From: Kudoa neothunni | Taxonomy: Eukaryota; Cnidaria | DNA length: 64,000 bases | NCBI GenBank assembly: GCA_964304625.1 | Contig: OZ199839.1 | Span: forward strand, 7,192,001 to 7,256,000 | Direction: 5' to 3' | In this document: piece by piece, positions 24,815-38,715 of the stretch | Numbering within the stretch: the stretch's first letter is position 1 | How the letters are laid out: each line of letters opens with the position of its first letter | The notes under the pieces: generated by a model | The model's database searches: none | The model's input: the letters and a program-made list of their open reading frames with translations, nothing else | Told to the model about the DNA's origin: nothing | Program-made: the position numbers and the translations under genes

Positions 24815-27800
24815 AATCTAACAACTGTGTGGAGAGTTAAGTGCGCAGGATTCAAATTGAAATCTGTTTTCGGATGTGATGCGCATGCGGATCTAATTGT
24901 ATCTTAGCATGATGTTTTGGTATGTGTGGAAGCACAGTAATGGTGTATTTATTGGACACTAAAATTCGGCATGATATCGTGGCTTGCTTTCTTCGATTTT
25001 TTATCATAAGGTTTAAATAACTATAAAAAGTTACATTATACAAAAATAAATCAATTTGTTGTTTCCTAAATTCTAAAACCATAATCCTTCATATGTGTCA
25101 TTAATCTTACTTATAACACGACTTAAAGTATTCTTATCGAGTTCTAACTTTTTAAAATAAATGTTTTCATCAAGTTTTTTAATTTATTACTAAAAAAGAA
25201 TTTTTTTAACACGGTGAACGAACTTATTGGAAGATTTGATCAACTAAAAATAAAATATTTTAGTTTAGAAATTTTTCCAGTTTACATATTAATACTGAAA
25301 ACAGAGTTTAAAAATCTACTATATAAAGTAAACCGGTAATCCGTGTGTGTGTGTGTCAGTGTGTACACATTTTTCATTTTTGATAGAGATACATATCGCT
25401 CAACTGGAACATACACATGGAAAGATAAAATTTTATTATAACACAGAAAAATACGTAAAAGATTATAAAAGGTTTGCATCTTGCAAAATGATTAAAAACA
25501 TTTTCACGTGATACGAATGATATGATTTTAGGATTTATGCTAACATATAGATCATTTCGTTTAAGTTATAAAAAGTTAATTTTCAATATACCATCGTGTT
25601 TATTTTACTTAAATATTGTTGAAAAGTAATTTAGTAATTGAAATAGTTCAAATAAGGAAAGTAATATTAGGTTATGTAGCCAAACATTAATACGAAATTC
25701 ATTTGTTGATGTTTAACAAGATTAGTCATATTCATATGGTATGATTTAGAGATTACTGCAAACAACAAGGAGAAAATCGATATTATAGGAACTCTAAATA
25801 GGAAATTCAAACGCTCAGTAGTATTTATTCTTTTTTAAAACTATTAAATAAGGTTCGTGCGCCAAACGAATTAAATAAATCATCAGTTAATTGGGTAATC
25901 TTTGTACTATTTATCTATATACTCTGAATTTACTTTGAACTTCAAATGATCATGGCCTACTCAAAAGGCTTTAGTCTGCGTGGCCAGGCAAGGAAGCCCA
26001 TGCGAAGCGGGGCTTTTGCGCTAGTATTTAATAAAAGTAATTAGATTCTTGTAATTTATAACTCTTCAGTATATAATTTTCTGTCATAAATTAGATAATA
26101 TTGTACGTTTAAGTAAATTAGAAAAGAATATTATTTTCAACACCTGATAATTCCTATGTCTTATGTGAAATTCTTTTTTACCTACTCAAAAAATGGTCTT
26201 GGCCGATGCTCTAAGTTCAAAATTTCTGTAATGATAAAAAATGTGCTCATAAAACGCCATTAAATTTTATTTTGTGTGTAATTAGAATAATTAGTATAAA
26301 GCTTCAAAAATTACTATTAAATGATATTTGAAATATTAATGCTTTGAACATTTAAACTCCTCTTTAATTAAGTTTTATCGTTGTTAATATTTCATTGAAT
26401 ATTCATTTATTTTAGGCTATTTGAGAAAGCAAATTATAACCCTTGGGAGCACGTGGATTTAATTTCGCCTATACTACTACTAACTGGAGTTATCTTGTTC
26501 GTTAATAAATTTGTTATTCATGTATTTTTGTCGATTTAACTGTTTTTAATAATAAATGTATTTAAAGAGAATTTTGAATCGTGAAAATGGCAGTTCAAAT
26601 CTGTCAGACATGGATGGAATATTGTAGCAGAACCTTTTGTTATGATAATGTATTGGTGGAAAGTAATGAATCCAGATTTGAGCATTGTGAAAATAAAATT
26701 TAAGATAATTTAATTAAAAATGGTTCAACATGAGAAATTTTGTCTAACGATGAGAGGCTTTGTGGTAAAAATTTCGAATGATCTGTTTATCCTGTAAAAT
26801 TATTTTCTAAAAAAGTAAACAAGACATTATAAAATATAAACACAAAATCGATATTCCTGATAATTTTATTACGGAAAATGACAATAAAAGTTTATTTTTA
26901 AAGGATAAAATCTTAAACAATATAATTAGCTATATATATAATTTACCAAAAATAACTTTAAAATTTAAAATTCTGTTAAGCTCATTGTATCATTGGCTAA
27001 TAATAACATTACAACATCCACAATTATTCCCAGAAATTATTCCATTGTACGAAAGGAGGAATACACTCAGTTACTCAAATGTTCATTAACTATTGAACCT
27101 ACCAAACAACTAGAAGATGGCCAGTGGTTATTTTACACATTTTGTTAGATATAATGCCAATAAATGTACATGTGTTATATTGTATGATAACAGAAAACTC
27201 AGTCACACAAAAAAACTGATTGAAATCGTTGCTTACGCAACTTAAAGAAGAGCAAATAAATAATAAAGATAAAAAATAATTATATGTTTATTTAAAGATT
27301 TTATAGAAGCAATAAATAGAAATTTCATGCACGTATCTATCTTTATTTCAAAAAACGGTGACACCTCTGTGTTCGTCAAAATAATAGAAAAACGAGAACT
27401 ACATGCCTTAACAGCTTAATTTCATTTTGTAAATAACGTTCCAACATTATATTTTAATAGTTATTTTGAACATTAAATATTTATAACAGTATGTTACAAA
27501 ATAAACTAATTTTACCGCCTGGGGTCCATTGAATCTCACGCGTGTGTTCGAGCAGTTTTTTGCGCGTGCCACAGAGGTTTAAATAAAACGTTTAAAATCG
27601 CTAATATTCCAATATATTTATTACATTTTATTAAGAATTTTATTTAAATTTGCCTTATAAATATATTATTGATTATTATGATTATTTGGCAAACAAATCG
27701 AAGAGGTTATTCAGTTTGGTAATATTTATCAATAATATTCAAATAATTATTGAATACAGTGGTTGAGGGATAATCGGTAGTTTGGCTTATCCGCACTTTT

Positions 27801-27954
27801 TAACATGTGCATAAATCAAATGTATTTTGAACTGATATTTATCAAATATTTAGGTTTATTTTACTTTAATAGAGAAACACACGTCGAAACAGAAACTGTT
27901 GAGAATTGGAAATGACAATTGAAATTTTTTTTAATTATATAACTGATCAAGTTT
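24815..27954. other. Gene-poor region
   Basis: No supported gene. It holds a short (GT)n tract at about 25343-25356 and a GC-richer patch at about 25955-26025 (CTGCGTGGCCAGGCAAGG), unlike the surroundings. Fragments between 26580 and 27300 may be worn N-terminal parts of the pogo-type transposase downstream, but no motif is clear. Confidence 0.45.
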
Positions 27955-28650
27955 AAAATATAGATGAAACAAATATATTTTACCATCAACAACCAATTAT
28001 GACTAATATCTAAATCAATCAGGATATGTTATTTTATTAAATTCTTTATTTATGGAACAAGTTATGACCTTTCCAGCAAGACAAATGTTAAATGTTTCAA
28101 GCGCTCAGAAAGAGTTAAACTTTTATTAGGTTCCTCAATGTTGGGCGTAAAACTTGAACCCGTTATAATTGGTCACTATTGTAATCCAAGGTGTTTTAAA
28201 AACCTATTTTTCAAACAACAAAGCATGGGTAACTTTTGATATAGTTACCAATTATTTAATAAAATTAAGTAACAATCTTTAAGACAAAATAAGAAATTAC
28301 CGATATTCCTTGATAACGCTAATGCCATCTATCTTTTGATTTTGTTTAATTTTTGAATATTAAATTAATCTTTATTTCTAGAAACACAACTTAGGTATTA
28401 CATCTTGTAGGTAAAGATGTTATTAATTCGGTTAGGTCTATTTACAGAAGACAGTTGATAGAAAGACCAACTTTCTTAATTGAAAATCACATTAAAATCA
28501 AATTAATGAACATTTTAAGTGCATTATTTTGGATTAAAGTATCTTGGGAAGATATAACAAAACAAATTATATTTAATTGTTTTAAAAGGCAGAATTTATT
28601 CTCGACGCATATGACAAAACGATTTATTATGGAGTTTTATTAAAAAATAT
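27955..28650 (+). pseudogene. Pogo/Tigger-type transposase relic
   Basis: Separate frames carry the ordered landmarks of a Tc1/mariner pogo-group DDE transposase: IDETNIFYHQQP (first Asp block), CFKRSERVKLLLGSSM, KLEPVIIGHYCNPRCFKN (the family's PLVIGKSKNPRCFKN), KKLPIFLDNANA (second Asp block), and VSWEDITKQIIFNCFKRQ near the C-terminus. Stops and frame shifts between the blocks show it is long dead. No terminal repeats were found. Confidence 0.8.
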
Positions 28651-29059
28651 CATTTATATGTGACATAAAATAAAAAAGAATCTTTGATCATATCGGATGA
28701 AGATAATTTCTCCGTTTTCCTCGAATCTATAAATGAGGGGAATCTTATGAGAGTCTGAATATTATCACCGACATAAATATAGAAACATTAATATTCCAGA
28801 AATTATGGATAATTTATTTGAATATTATTGATCGGAAAACCATCAAGCATCTTAGGTTTCGAATGAAGCTTTCAAAATATAACTGTCTTAAAGGTTATTT
28901 TACAGAAAATAGCCGATGTATGAGAATATTTAAATAAATTTGAAAAGATGTTTTACCATCTCAGAAAAAATGAAATACAACCTAAAATTACAATTTTTTT
29001 GATAAGAAGATAAAATAATGCCTGTAGAAAGAAAGTATGGAGTTAATGCGCATGCTCAT

Positions 29060-29760
29060 GTGGTGAGATTATCTATTATCCTCCAGTGTTGGATAGTCCA
29101 TCCTTTTCTTGCAGTCCCAAGGAGACTGCGTTTTACCTGCCACCCATTGTATAATAATTTTTCCTCCCATAATAGATCGGAACCATTCTTCATGGAGATA
29201 ACTCGAAATTTAATTGACTTACACCTCTCTTAATTTTGAGGATCTTATGTTTAAGCCAATCCAACAAGATTCTATAGTATTCGAATGTATTCGAATGTAT
29301 TCCATGAATACAATAACATTTGGATGTGATTGTAACTTCATTCTGGTAATTTGCTGTAAGCCGGTCATTCGTCGCTGTAAATGGTTGACCCCTTAAAAGA
29401 TCCCGTCCTCAATTATTAATATCCAAAGTTTCATGGTTTCTTTTTTAAACACTTAAAACCCCCACCTTTTAATAGTCCGTTTCCCATTGATATCAATTGA
29501 GCACAAGCAAAGGCCAAAAACTCAGGGACCGTCTACTATATTCCCGTATTTCTCAGAATTCGAATAGAGAGCTAATTGATAACATTCACTATCTTATAAT
29601 TAAAAAAAATATACATGTATATCCGTCGGTTAATTTCCCACGATCCGGAGAATACTTATTTCCACTTCAATCCTTCTATCCTTCCAGAAGATATAATAAA
29701 TTATTACAAATTTTTTCCTTATTACCGTCAATTTATTCTCAGGGATGAAAATTTCTTTTG
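29060..29760 (-). pseudogene. Second ISXO2/Merlin-like transposase relic
   Basis: On the minus strand, spread over several frames: NKYSPDRGKLTDG, like the family's FGxRKYxRGR block, then KRNHETL, then GSTIYSDE-PAYSKL (second catalytic Asp, with a stop inside), then IHSNTIESCWIG (catalytic Glu). The order is the same as in the open gene at 2444-3349. It is broken by stops and frame shifts. It is not a close copy of that gene, so at least two lineages of this transposon have been active. Confidence 0.7.
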
Positions 29761-32700
29761 TTAAACAATTGTTTTAAGAATCTCCTCTCAAGTATCGGTC
29801 CCATTATTTTTCCTTTTGTCGTGTAAGAAACCCTCATTTGTTTCAATAGCGTAACCTTGTCCGCCAAGTTTTTGTGGATTTAGAATGTAATTTGTACAAA
29901 TAATTCGAATTTTTACGAATCAATACATAATTGATTATTTAAAGACAGGATCCATTAACAATACCGATTCAATAATGATATCCAAAGACTAATAGTACAA
30001 TACCTTTAAAATATTGTTGGTTGTATATTTTTGTTTTGTTCCATCACTATTTCCCTTAAAAAATGTTTGTTGGTTTTACACCTGTATCTCATTTATTGAT
30101 ATATAAATGATCCACTTCAATTACTTCAAACATATGTATATAACAATATTTTCATCATTGTTTAATGAAGAAATCAATTGACTGGTTTATTTCTTTTTCT
30201 TGTATATTTTCTTGTGGAGATATAATTGCGTTGCAACCTCTTTAGTTTCTACATTGTTGGGAAGGCCATGGTCATGTATGTTTTTTTTTAAATCAAGAAG
30301 TTAAGCAGAAGATTATTATTATTATTATTTACAAGTAAAACATTAATCGTCCAGTTTGATATCTACCATTATCGCTTTATTTGTTGAAAGCGTGCATCCT
30401 TCAGACCAAACGATAAAAATAAATGTAAAATAACATGTGTGCCTAATAATATTAATATTTTCTACAATACTAACATATTATGAGATGTATATCACGATAA
30501 ATAGAGACGAAACATACAGTTTAACGATATTTATTTTGATATCCCGTGAAATGACGTGTGTCAATAAATGAATTATGGTAAATGAATTTAGGAAATATTA
30601 GTAATAAGAATTGATTTATTTTTCCTATGCTACAACACTTTAGAATAAATTTTTTCAGAAAAATATGTGATCCACTTAAATATTGAAAATGTTTACTAGG
30701 ATTAACAGTTAATTTTTTCAATAATATTTTTAACGCCATATTTTATATAATAATTTCGTAATAATATAAATTGTATACTTTAATCAATTACTTTTACTCT
30801 ATGGGTCTATAAGTATTATTTAGCACTAATTTTATTGGACATTTCAAACATTTACATTAAGCTTCAAACGAATATTATTAAACCAGCAAGCTACATCCGT
30901 ATCGACTTACCAGTCCTGCTTTTTAATGAATTTCACGATTTTCTTACATTTTAATCTTTTTAAATATAATTTTTCTATTTGTAACGTGAATTATTAGTTA
31001 TTTTTAATAAAGTGGTCTTTGGGGCCAATTGGTACTATCAATAAAAAGTTAAAAATTACTGGTATTTGTTAATTTTGTTGTCTACATATTCAATGCAACG
31101 AACAAAAAATGTTTCTATCTATAATTTCTTTTAATGAATACAAAATATTAATTAAAATTATTATCGTTTTTATCGTAAATTTAATAAAATATAATTTTAA
31201 TTTTCGATGTCTTTCAGATAACGCAATTTCAGGATGATCGGAGATAACTTTACTTTGATAAATGCGTGTGCCTCATTTACAATATATTGGTTTCATGGTG
31301 TAAATTTCCGTTTCGTTCTATATATAATACATAATAAATGCAATAATTTGATGTAAAAATAAATATTTTTGTTAATTTTGGAGTTGAATCGAAAATATAA
31401 CTTCATTATTCCCCATTAATTGTCATGACGATTTAATTTTCTTTATTAAATACATTATATAAAGTCAGGAACAAGTCTATAATAAGTGGAAAAAAAATTA
31501 AAAGTAGTGCATATTCCAGTACCTTCTTATGTTTTTAAAGATAAGCACATTATTTATCTTGTTTAAATCTTCTATAACTTAAATCTAATTCTACAATAAT
31601 TTTCTACTATGTTAAGATGTTTAAAAAATTTATTTGGTTGATTATAAATAATATTTCTGATATATACGGATAGTAAAAAATGTAGTTTGTATGTGCGAAT
31701 TATATTTCCATAAATAGTTTCAAGCACATTGTTTAATTGTAAAAACCTTTTATTTCATTTAAATGATGATATAAAAAAATAAAATATTCTATCTCAAGGG
31801 TAGCCTACACGACATGGGGCGGGTTTTCTTGCACCTTCCAAATTAATCCAGAAATTCTTCATGACACAAAATCTGTAATGACCCCAGGTTAAGAAACACT
31901 GATCTAGTGTAGAAATAGCGTTTATTATCTGGAATGCTCTATTGTTCATAAACCCATGAAAGCAATCGTTCCTACGTGGTTTTACCTGCAGTTGAAAGTA
32001 TCTATGAAATTTAAGCTATTCGCGATGTTTATGCTGAATATATAATATTGGGAATTCTTTACTTGATGGATATATTGATAAAATAATGAGAAAAAAATAA
32101 TATTGAATCACTCCTGGGCCTTAAATGGTCAGTGATTTGTCAATATTAAATTAGGATGTTGAACTTCTAGATAAGAATTCTTTTTTAGTGTTTTAATAAT
32201 TTTTTTCAGTATATTTGAAACTTTTTGTGGATTTTGGGGTGATGTTTAAACTCAAATTCATTTTATATACTTTCCCAAAATATCACATTATTTTTCTAAC
32301 GACCTGGAATTCGATTTATTCATGTAAATCAATGTAAAGTGTAATTTTTAATGTTTTCTTGTCAAATAAATTAAATAAGTGCAATAAGTAAAGTCTGTGT
32401 CCAAAAAATGTGGAGATTTATCGCGCTTAATCATGGTGACATTTTTTTTGTTTACATTACTCATAATGTTGAAGTCCATTTTGTTATGCTTTTTTAAACA
32501 CTCTACTTTATGATATAAATATTACAGTTGATCATAACTATAAAAATCGGTAATAATGAGTTGAGCTGATGAAATATATAACAAGTATCAACCATCTTGT
32601 AGCTTTTATGGGCATTGTCAGTTTTAACTTTCAGATAACTGAAATAATTATTAAGAAATGAATGTGATAAGTTAGTTAAAAAGAAAAAACGGATTTATTT

Positions 32701-34243
32701 TTAGAATAAGTAATCCCGTTGAAGAATTCTATTATAAATTTAGTGGATGCAATCTTTTAAGTTATTGGACGCAACATGTAAATAAGTTACGTACAAAACA
32801 AGAAATATAGTAATCGAGATTTTAAGCTTTAACCTTTTCGTGATCAATGTTCACTTGAAATTAAAATGGACAAGAGAAAAATTACATTTCCGTGGCGCCA
32901 AATTTATAAATTTGTTCCAAATGGTGTTAAAATGTTTGAGAAAATTTTATCAGTTCAAAATAAAATTAAATATTAATTTTTATTGGAGAAACGCATTAAA
33001 AAATTTAAACTAGATCCATTTTAAATAATGTGATTCATTTTTGGGAATAATCGTAATATATTCCATAAAATACTCTGTTAAAATAATTTTTCATGGTTTT
33101 AAAATATTTATATATATATATATATTTATATAAATGTAAAATTAGGAAATTAACTTGAATAAGTTATACAGGGTTTTTAATGTGTATTACCTAGCAAATC
33201 ATTATTGGGATTATTTGTAATTTTATATCTATATCAGGGAAAAAATTTATACAATAAAACTCGATATGATTTGGATTTATTTAAAGACTTTGGCTTAAAA
33301 TATTTTTAGATATAGAATAGTTTCGAAAATGAGAAGTTGGCACCTAATTTGATACGCACGCGCAAAATAAATTTATCGATTTAAATATGTTGATAACATT
33401 AAGCCGTTGTTTACAAATCAGATACAAAATAAATTGTCAATGAATTTTAAAGGCAGAGTTAAATTCTTAAATTGTTATGATGCATACGAATAGGATTAAT
33501 TTTAATTATTTATTTTTTCCTGTAATTTGACGATAATGGCTGACGAAAATTTTTCACATTTTTTAAATTGTTATAACTAACCATTGTACGTAATATATTA
33601 TCTCCAGACTGCAAACGAAAAATTTGGTCACGGAGGGATCGATTTGATTATAATTTTGGAATGTCTCGGAAGCAATAAGTATATTTAATCTAATTAAATA
33701 ATAAAATACTCAATTATTATTTTATAATAGCGATATTTATTTTAATAACACTTTAAGAATTTAATAACCCAAAAATGAATCCATATTATCAATTATTGAC
33801 AAATTTTTATTATATATAATGCAACATGGAAATCATCGAACAGTTATTACAATCACAATCAAAACGCTTCATTCTGTACCTTTTATCTAACAGATTATAA
33901 GATAACCGCTATTTTTGTTAAAACCACCAACTTATGATTTAAAAAAAAAGGTATGCCAACAATAATTTCAACAGATCAATATCTAGACAAAATGCTTCAT
34001 GAAGTTAGTAAAAACCCTTAAATTATCATTTCGCATTGAACATAGAAAACATGACAACAACAAGATGCAAAGAAAGAAAAACAGATTTGTTTAAATATAA
34101 ATCAGTATAATAGATTGAATAATTGATTGTACGAATGAGTGTATATGCAAGGAAAAAATTATATATTTTAAGACACTTTATTAATTTACTTAAGAGTGGA
34201 AGACAATTAAAAATTATATTTGAAGTTGATTGAAAACAATGTC
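29761..34243. other. Gene-poor, very AT-rich region
   Basis: No supported gene. The longest open frame (30521-30739, minus) lacks recognisable motifs. Simple (TTA)n and (TA)n tracts occur near 30314 and 33110. A hAT-like terminus lies at 31860-31901 (listed separately). Confidence 0.5.
31860..31901. mobile_element. hAT-like right terminus, solitary
   Basis: Reads CAGTGTTTCTTAACCTGGGG on the minus strand, the same terminal type as the hAT element at 57162-60468. No matching left end with the flank ATCTAGTG was found nearby, so it is probably a truncated element. Confidence 0.45.
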
Positions 34244-37200
34244 TTATTTTTCAAATTGTTTTTCCTTTTTCCTTTTATTTGAGGAGAACTTAAATAGACT
34301 TGATTTCTTTTTGCATTTCTCATCGCTGGTCATATTTACGTCGGGACCACTTTTCATAGAAATATCGTCATTGCTAGGAATTGTTGAATCAGTTTTCTGG
34401 TCGATGGTAGCACAGCGACCATTTAAAGGACGTTCTTTACCGCTAGCCACTTTATTTGGTAGATTTCCAGAGGATAAGGATGATTTTATAGGCAAGGGAC
34501 TACCATTGGTTGATCGGATATTAGTACTGAAAGGATCGCCGAACGAAAATGCTGAATGATGAGACTTGGTTTCATCATTGGAACCAGTCTTGAAGGGATC
34601 AAAAGGTGAGTTACTTTTGAAGGGATCATTAGTAGATACATCCACGGCTGGAAAGACGCTAGTGTTTCTCGTGGTGAAATCATAATTCATATTGTTGGGG
34701 GAGTGCTCATTTGAGAATGGTTTGGCTTCAGCAAAGTTATTAAATGGAAGTTGGCTGGCAAAAGGATCCTGCTGGTTAGTGTCGCTGATAGGAAATGGAT
34801 TGGATGCAGCATTATTTGTGGAAGTAGAGAATATGGCAGCTGAAGGTTCACTTTTGAAAGGGTCTGAGAAATTGGTCGCCTGAGATGGATCACCAAAAGG
34901 AGTTTCCACACCTAATCGAATCATTGTTATTTGTTTCTAAAATAAACTCTTACTTTTGAAAGGGTCTTGTTTGGTGGTATCATTGAAATGGTTCGTTTGA
35001 CCGAAGGCATTTTCTGCCGATAGATCGTTGCTTTTCCTCGAGGAGGAGACTACAAAAAATTCATCGTTACGTTCTCCATTTCATAAAAATTTGTCAACAA
35101 ATATTACTTGGAAATAGATTAGCGGGTTGAAAACCTAGGAAGCTATCATTTTGATCCAACACAGCGTTGGGAAATTGGTTGTCAGTTGGTGAATTTTTGG
35201 TAGGTTCATCTGGGGGAATCTTTGGTTTTTCATCAGTGCTTGTTACAAAAGGGTCAGCTATTTCAGAAGTTCCTAAAATCGATTAAAACAAATTATTTAA
35301 ACAATTGAATTATACTTTGAGATGATTTAACAGGATTTGGTTGAAAGTTGGTATTGAACAGGGAGTTATTAAAAGGTTCTTGAGTGGAAAATGCTGGCTG
35401 TGAGCTCTCGCTGGGTGGCGGAGGTCGAGGTGTTTCTATTTTTTCATTGGAGAAATTGACATTACTTACCAAGTTGGCCCCTTTAAAGAGAAATTAGTTA
35501 GTTGTTACAAGTAGGTTTGCGATTAAAAGGCTGGTGGGTGGGTCGGAAAGTTAATATTACTTTCAGATTGTTGAATTTTTGATGTTGCTATGAGGCCTAT
35601 GTTTAGATAAATATTTCGAAGGTTCAACTGATTTATCTCACCGTCAAGTTTATTGTGAATGCTAGCAAAATTTGTGGTTATATCTTCCTTTAAATTCTTC
35701 ACACTCTCGGAAAGATTTAAATTCTACAATAACAAATCTTTAGTTTATTATTTCCAATACTAATAGAAAAAAACCTCTTGCTTAATTTCTTCCACCATTT
35801 TATTTAGTACACCCATCTCCTTGACAATATTTATGATATCATCGTTTAGTTTGAGAAATGATGATTCATGCTGTTCTAGTTGGCTTTTAAATGGAGAAAT
35901 CTAATCAGCACTACTTATTTTTAAATAATATTGAACAAATTTAATAATTTTATAGTAAAAAAAGTCAACTCGACATATTTTCACTCAAAAAAAGCAAATT
36001 AAACATTATGTACCAGATTCAAAATAGATTCAGTTGAAGTTTTTTCAGCTTCCTTTATATTTTGAAAATTCATATTTATCTGAAAGTTAATTTTTGAATA
36101 GATATCATAAAACACGGACTACATTTTGGGTTAGACCCTGGATTAATTTGTCGACGTGATCAGAAATGGCCTTTTGCGAGGCTTCCCATTTGGAAGCATC
36201 AAAACTCATCAGTTTTGAATGTACAGCCTATGCCGACTGTCATAATATTATAATATGCTATTTACTTGTTGCTGTGGTTGTGGTTGTAGTGAACTATTTG
36301 ATGGGGTTGTAGAGAATACATGAGCTAATTTGTCATTCATTGGTCGATTATAGAGTGGTGTGTTTGGACTAGTGAAATATTTAATAGTTAATCCAATTTT
36401 CGTTTACTTGGTAGAGCTAATGCTATTAGCTGAAGTTTGGTAGATTGTGGTTTGAGGGGGAACCAGTGATCCTTGTTGAGGCGATTGCGTTGATGGTGAA
36501 TTTATTGTCTAAGTATAATTAAAAAATGAAATATTGATAAGTAGTAATACATTGACCGTTTTCATTTTGAAAAAGCTTATCATTTTTACACATTTGACAA
36601 ATGTTTCAAAAGTGATTTTAGACATGTTCCCCATGCCACATTGGTCCCTTGATTCTTGGTAAAAATAATTGTATAGTAGAAGATAAATTAACCATATTTT
36701 GGCAAGAATTTCTTTGTTAAGGTTGGTGCGTTGTAGAAGGTTTTTCATGGTTTCCACTAAGAAAAATTCAAAATGAGGTTGAGTTCTTATATTCGATAGA
36801 TTTTTGGGGGAAAAAATAAGTTAATTAGCAGTATTATTTCTAATTTTTTAAGTAGATAATATTTTGACAATTTTGCACAACCAAGAATGAATGGAATATT
36901 TCATACTCGACAATGCACTTTCATTATTTCTATCCAAATGATTGAATAGTTGTTGCATTTTAGTTACATCCATGCTAATTTCCTATGGAATCCAAGTCAA
37001 ATATTGATTGTCAATAAATTTTAGAGGTACTGGAAAATTCGGGTCCATATTAAAAGGATTAGGAGATTGGACTGGTCTAATTTCGCTGTTGGTATTTGAC
37101 AATCTTCGTAATGTGCTGGATGTGGATGAAATGCTATAGGAAGACAACTCTAATAATATTGAAAACTAGATCCGGCAGTCAGATGTACTCATCGATGGGT

Positions 37201-38715
37201 GGATATCTTTGGAAACAGTTCGGGGAGGCAAATTCGGCCCGAGCCTAATCATCTTAATAAGAGAGGTGGGTAAAAACTTCGGCATATTGTGGGATTGGCT
37301 TAATTTCTTCAACACAGACGAACCCTAATTGTAATTGGAATGATAAAAAGCTACAAAAAATCTAAATTTAACCACATTTATTACATAATTTTTTATATAA
37401 AACATAATAAGATTTTATTAGGCTCATTACACAATAATGACTATTGTATTCAGTAATAAATTTTTAGGTATTATCAATTACAATATGTGATTAAACATTT
37501 TGTGCTCAACAAGAAAAAACTACGCCTTGCAACCTCTCAAGATAACAATATCTATAACATTCATATAATGTAGATAACAAATATTAAATATATTCATAAA
37601 TTTAAAACTGATGAATTTATACAAAATCATTATTTATAAACAAAATTAAAATTAACTAATACAAGTAATAAATTCGATAAAAATTCGTATGTTAGTTTGT
37701 GTTATTAATTTGAAAGCATAAAGATAAGAAAACGGCTAATTACGGCAACGAATTCGCTTTCGTCAATAAGACCATCCATATCAGCGTCAATATAGGACCA
37801 AATCTATTTTTTGAGATGAAACAATTAGAACCACTCTACATTCAGCCACTGTGACAGAATCGGTCAAAATACCAGATTGAGAATTTGCTGAGAAACTCCG
37901 AACGACATAAATTGTTTACTAATTTTCTCACCACTAACTGTTCCATTGATGGGTTGTATTTGATAAAAATCATGGGAAAATTTTGCGATATCTTCCAACT
38001 ACAACACAACTCATTAAAAATCATTCAACGCAATGAGCTATAATAGGCGAACACCCTCGATCTCAATAACATTGTATCTTTTCTCACAAGAAAAGAACGA
38101 GACCGTTACAAACACAAATCAATGAACACAAACAGTTAAAATTACCGAAGGACTAAAGTCGCTTTCTTCCTTATCCGTTGGTAACTAATTAATCGTAATA
38201 ATCATAATATAAATATTTGATATATTAGGAAGCTGTGTTAACTTACATTAAAATAGGGTATGGGTGCTCCAAGAGAAGCTTTTAGTGGATATTTGCTAGG
38301 AAGTTGTGATTGCTTGGCTTCAATCCGATCAAATATATCGTACACCATCTATATGAAGTTTTTTACATTAGTGTTGGCCGAGTGGATAAGGATGACCATC
38401 AATCGAAAAAGCACAAGCATACTTTCTGATTTAGAAAAGGAATATCCCCCTGTATTTTCGTTTCATCCCAAACCTGCAACATACCAAAATCAAGTTAATC
38501 TTCAGTAATTTTCTGAATATCAAATGGTGTTACTTGAGTGAGCAATTCATCTGGTAGATCTGATAAAATCAAAAAATATTTTACAATGGTTGCTGAAACT
38601 TGAGAATCGTTGTTTGGATTCAGCTAAATCCGAACTCACCTATTCAACCAGTTCCAACCTTATCAAATACTCTCTTAAATAACTCATCGTATTGAGCCTT
38701 TTTAGTGGTGTCCAT
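34244..38715 (-). CDS. EPS15: EPS15-like endocytic adaptor (three EH domains, coiled coil, DPF tail)
   Basis: A scaffold of clathrin-mediated endocytosis that binds NPF-motif proteins through EH domains and AP-2 through DPF motifs. The ATG at 38715 begins MDTTKKAQYDELFKRVF (EH1), with LPDELLTQVWDET after two short introns. EH2 is clear: FSHDFYQIQPINGTVSGEK, ILNL/IWSYIDADMDGLIDESEF with a full EF-hand loop. EH3 reads MQQLFNHLDRNN, then LAKIW/DQCGMGNMSKITFETFV, joined by a 45-nt intron. A central helical region (36.2-35.6 kb) should be the coiled coil. The C-terminal exons carry repeated DPF/NPF motifs (SDPFKS, QDPFAS, NDPFKS, FDPFKT, GDPFST, SNPF) and end in a Lys-rich tail at 34244. EH1 does not read straight through: one join needs an intron of only about 19 nt or hides a frame break near 38660, and the piece around 38400 is ambiguous. 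The family call does not depend on those joins. Confidence 0.85.

Noticed and set aside
28455-28643. Independent small gene
   Set aside because: It is the C-terminal part of the pogo-type transposase relic.
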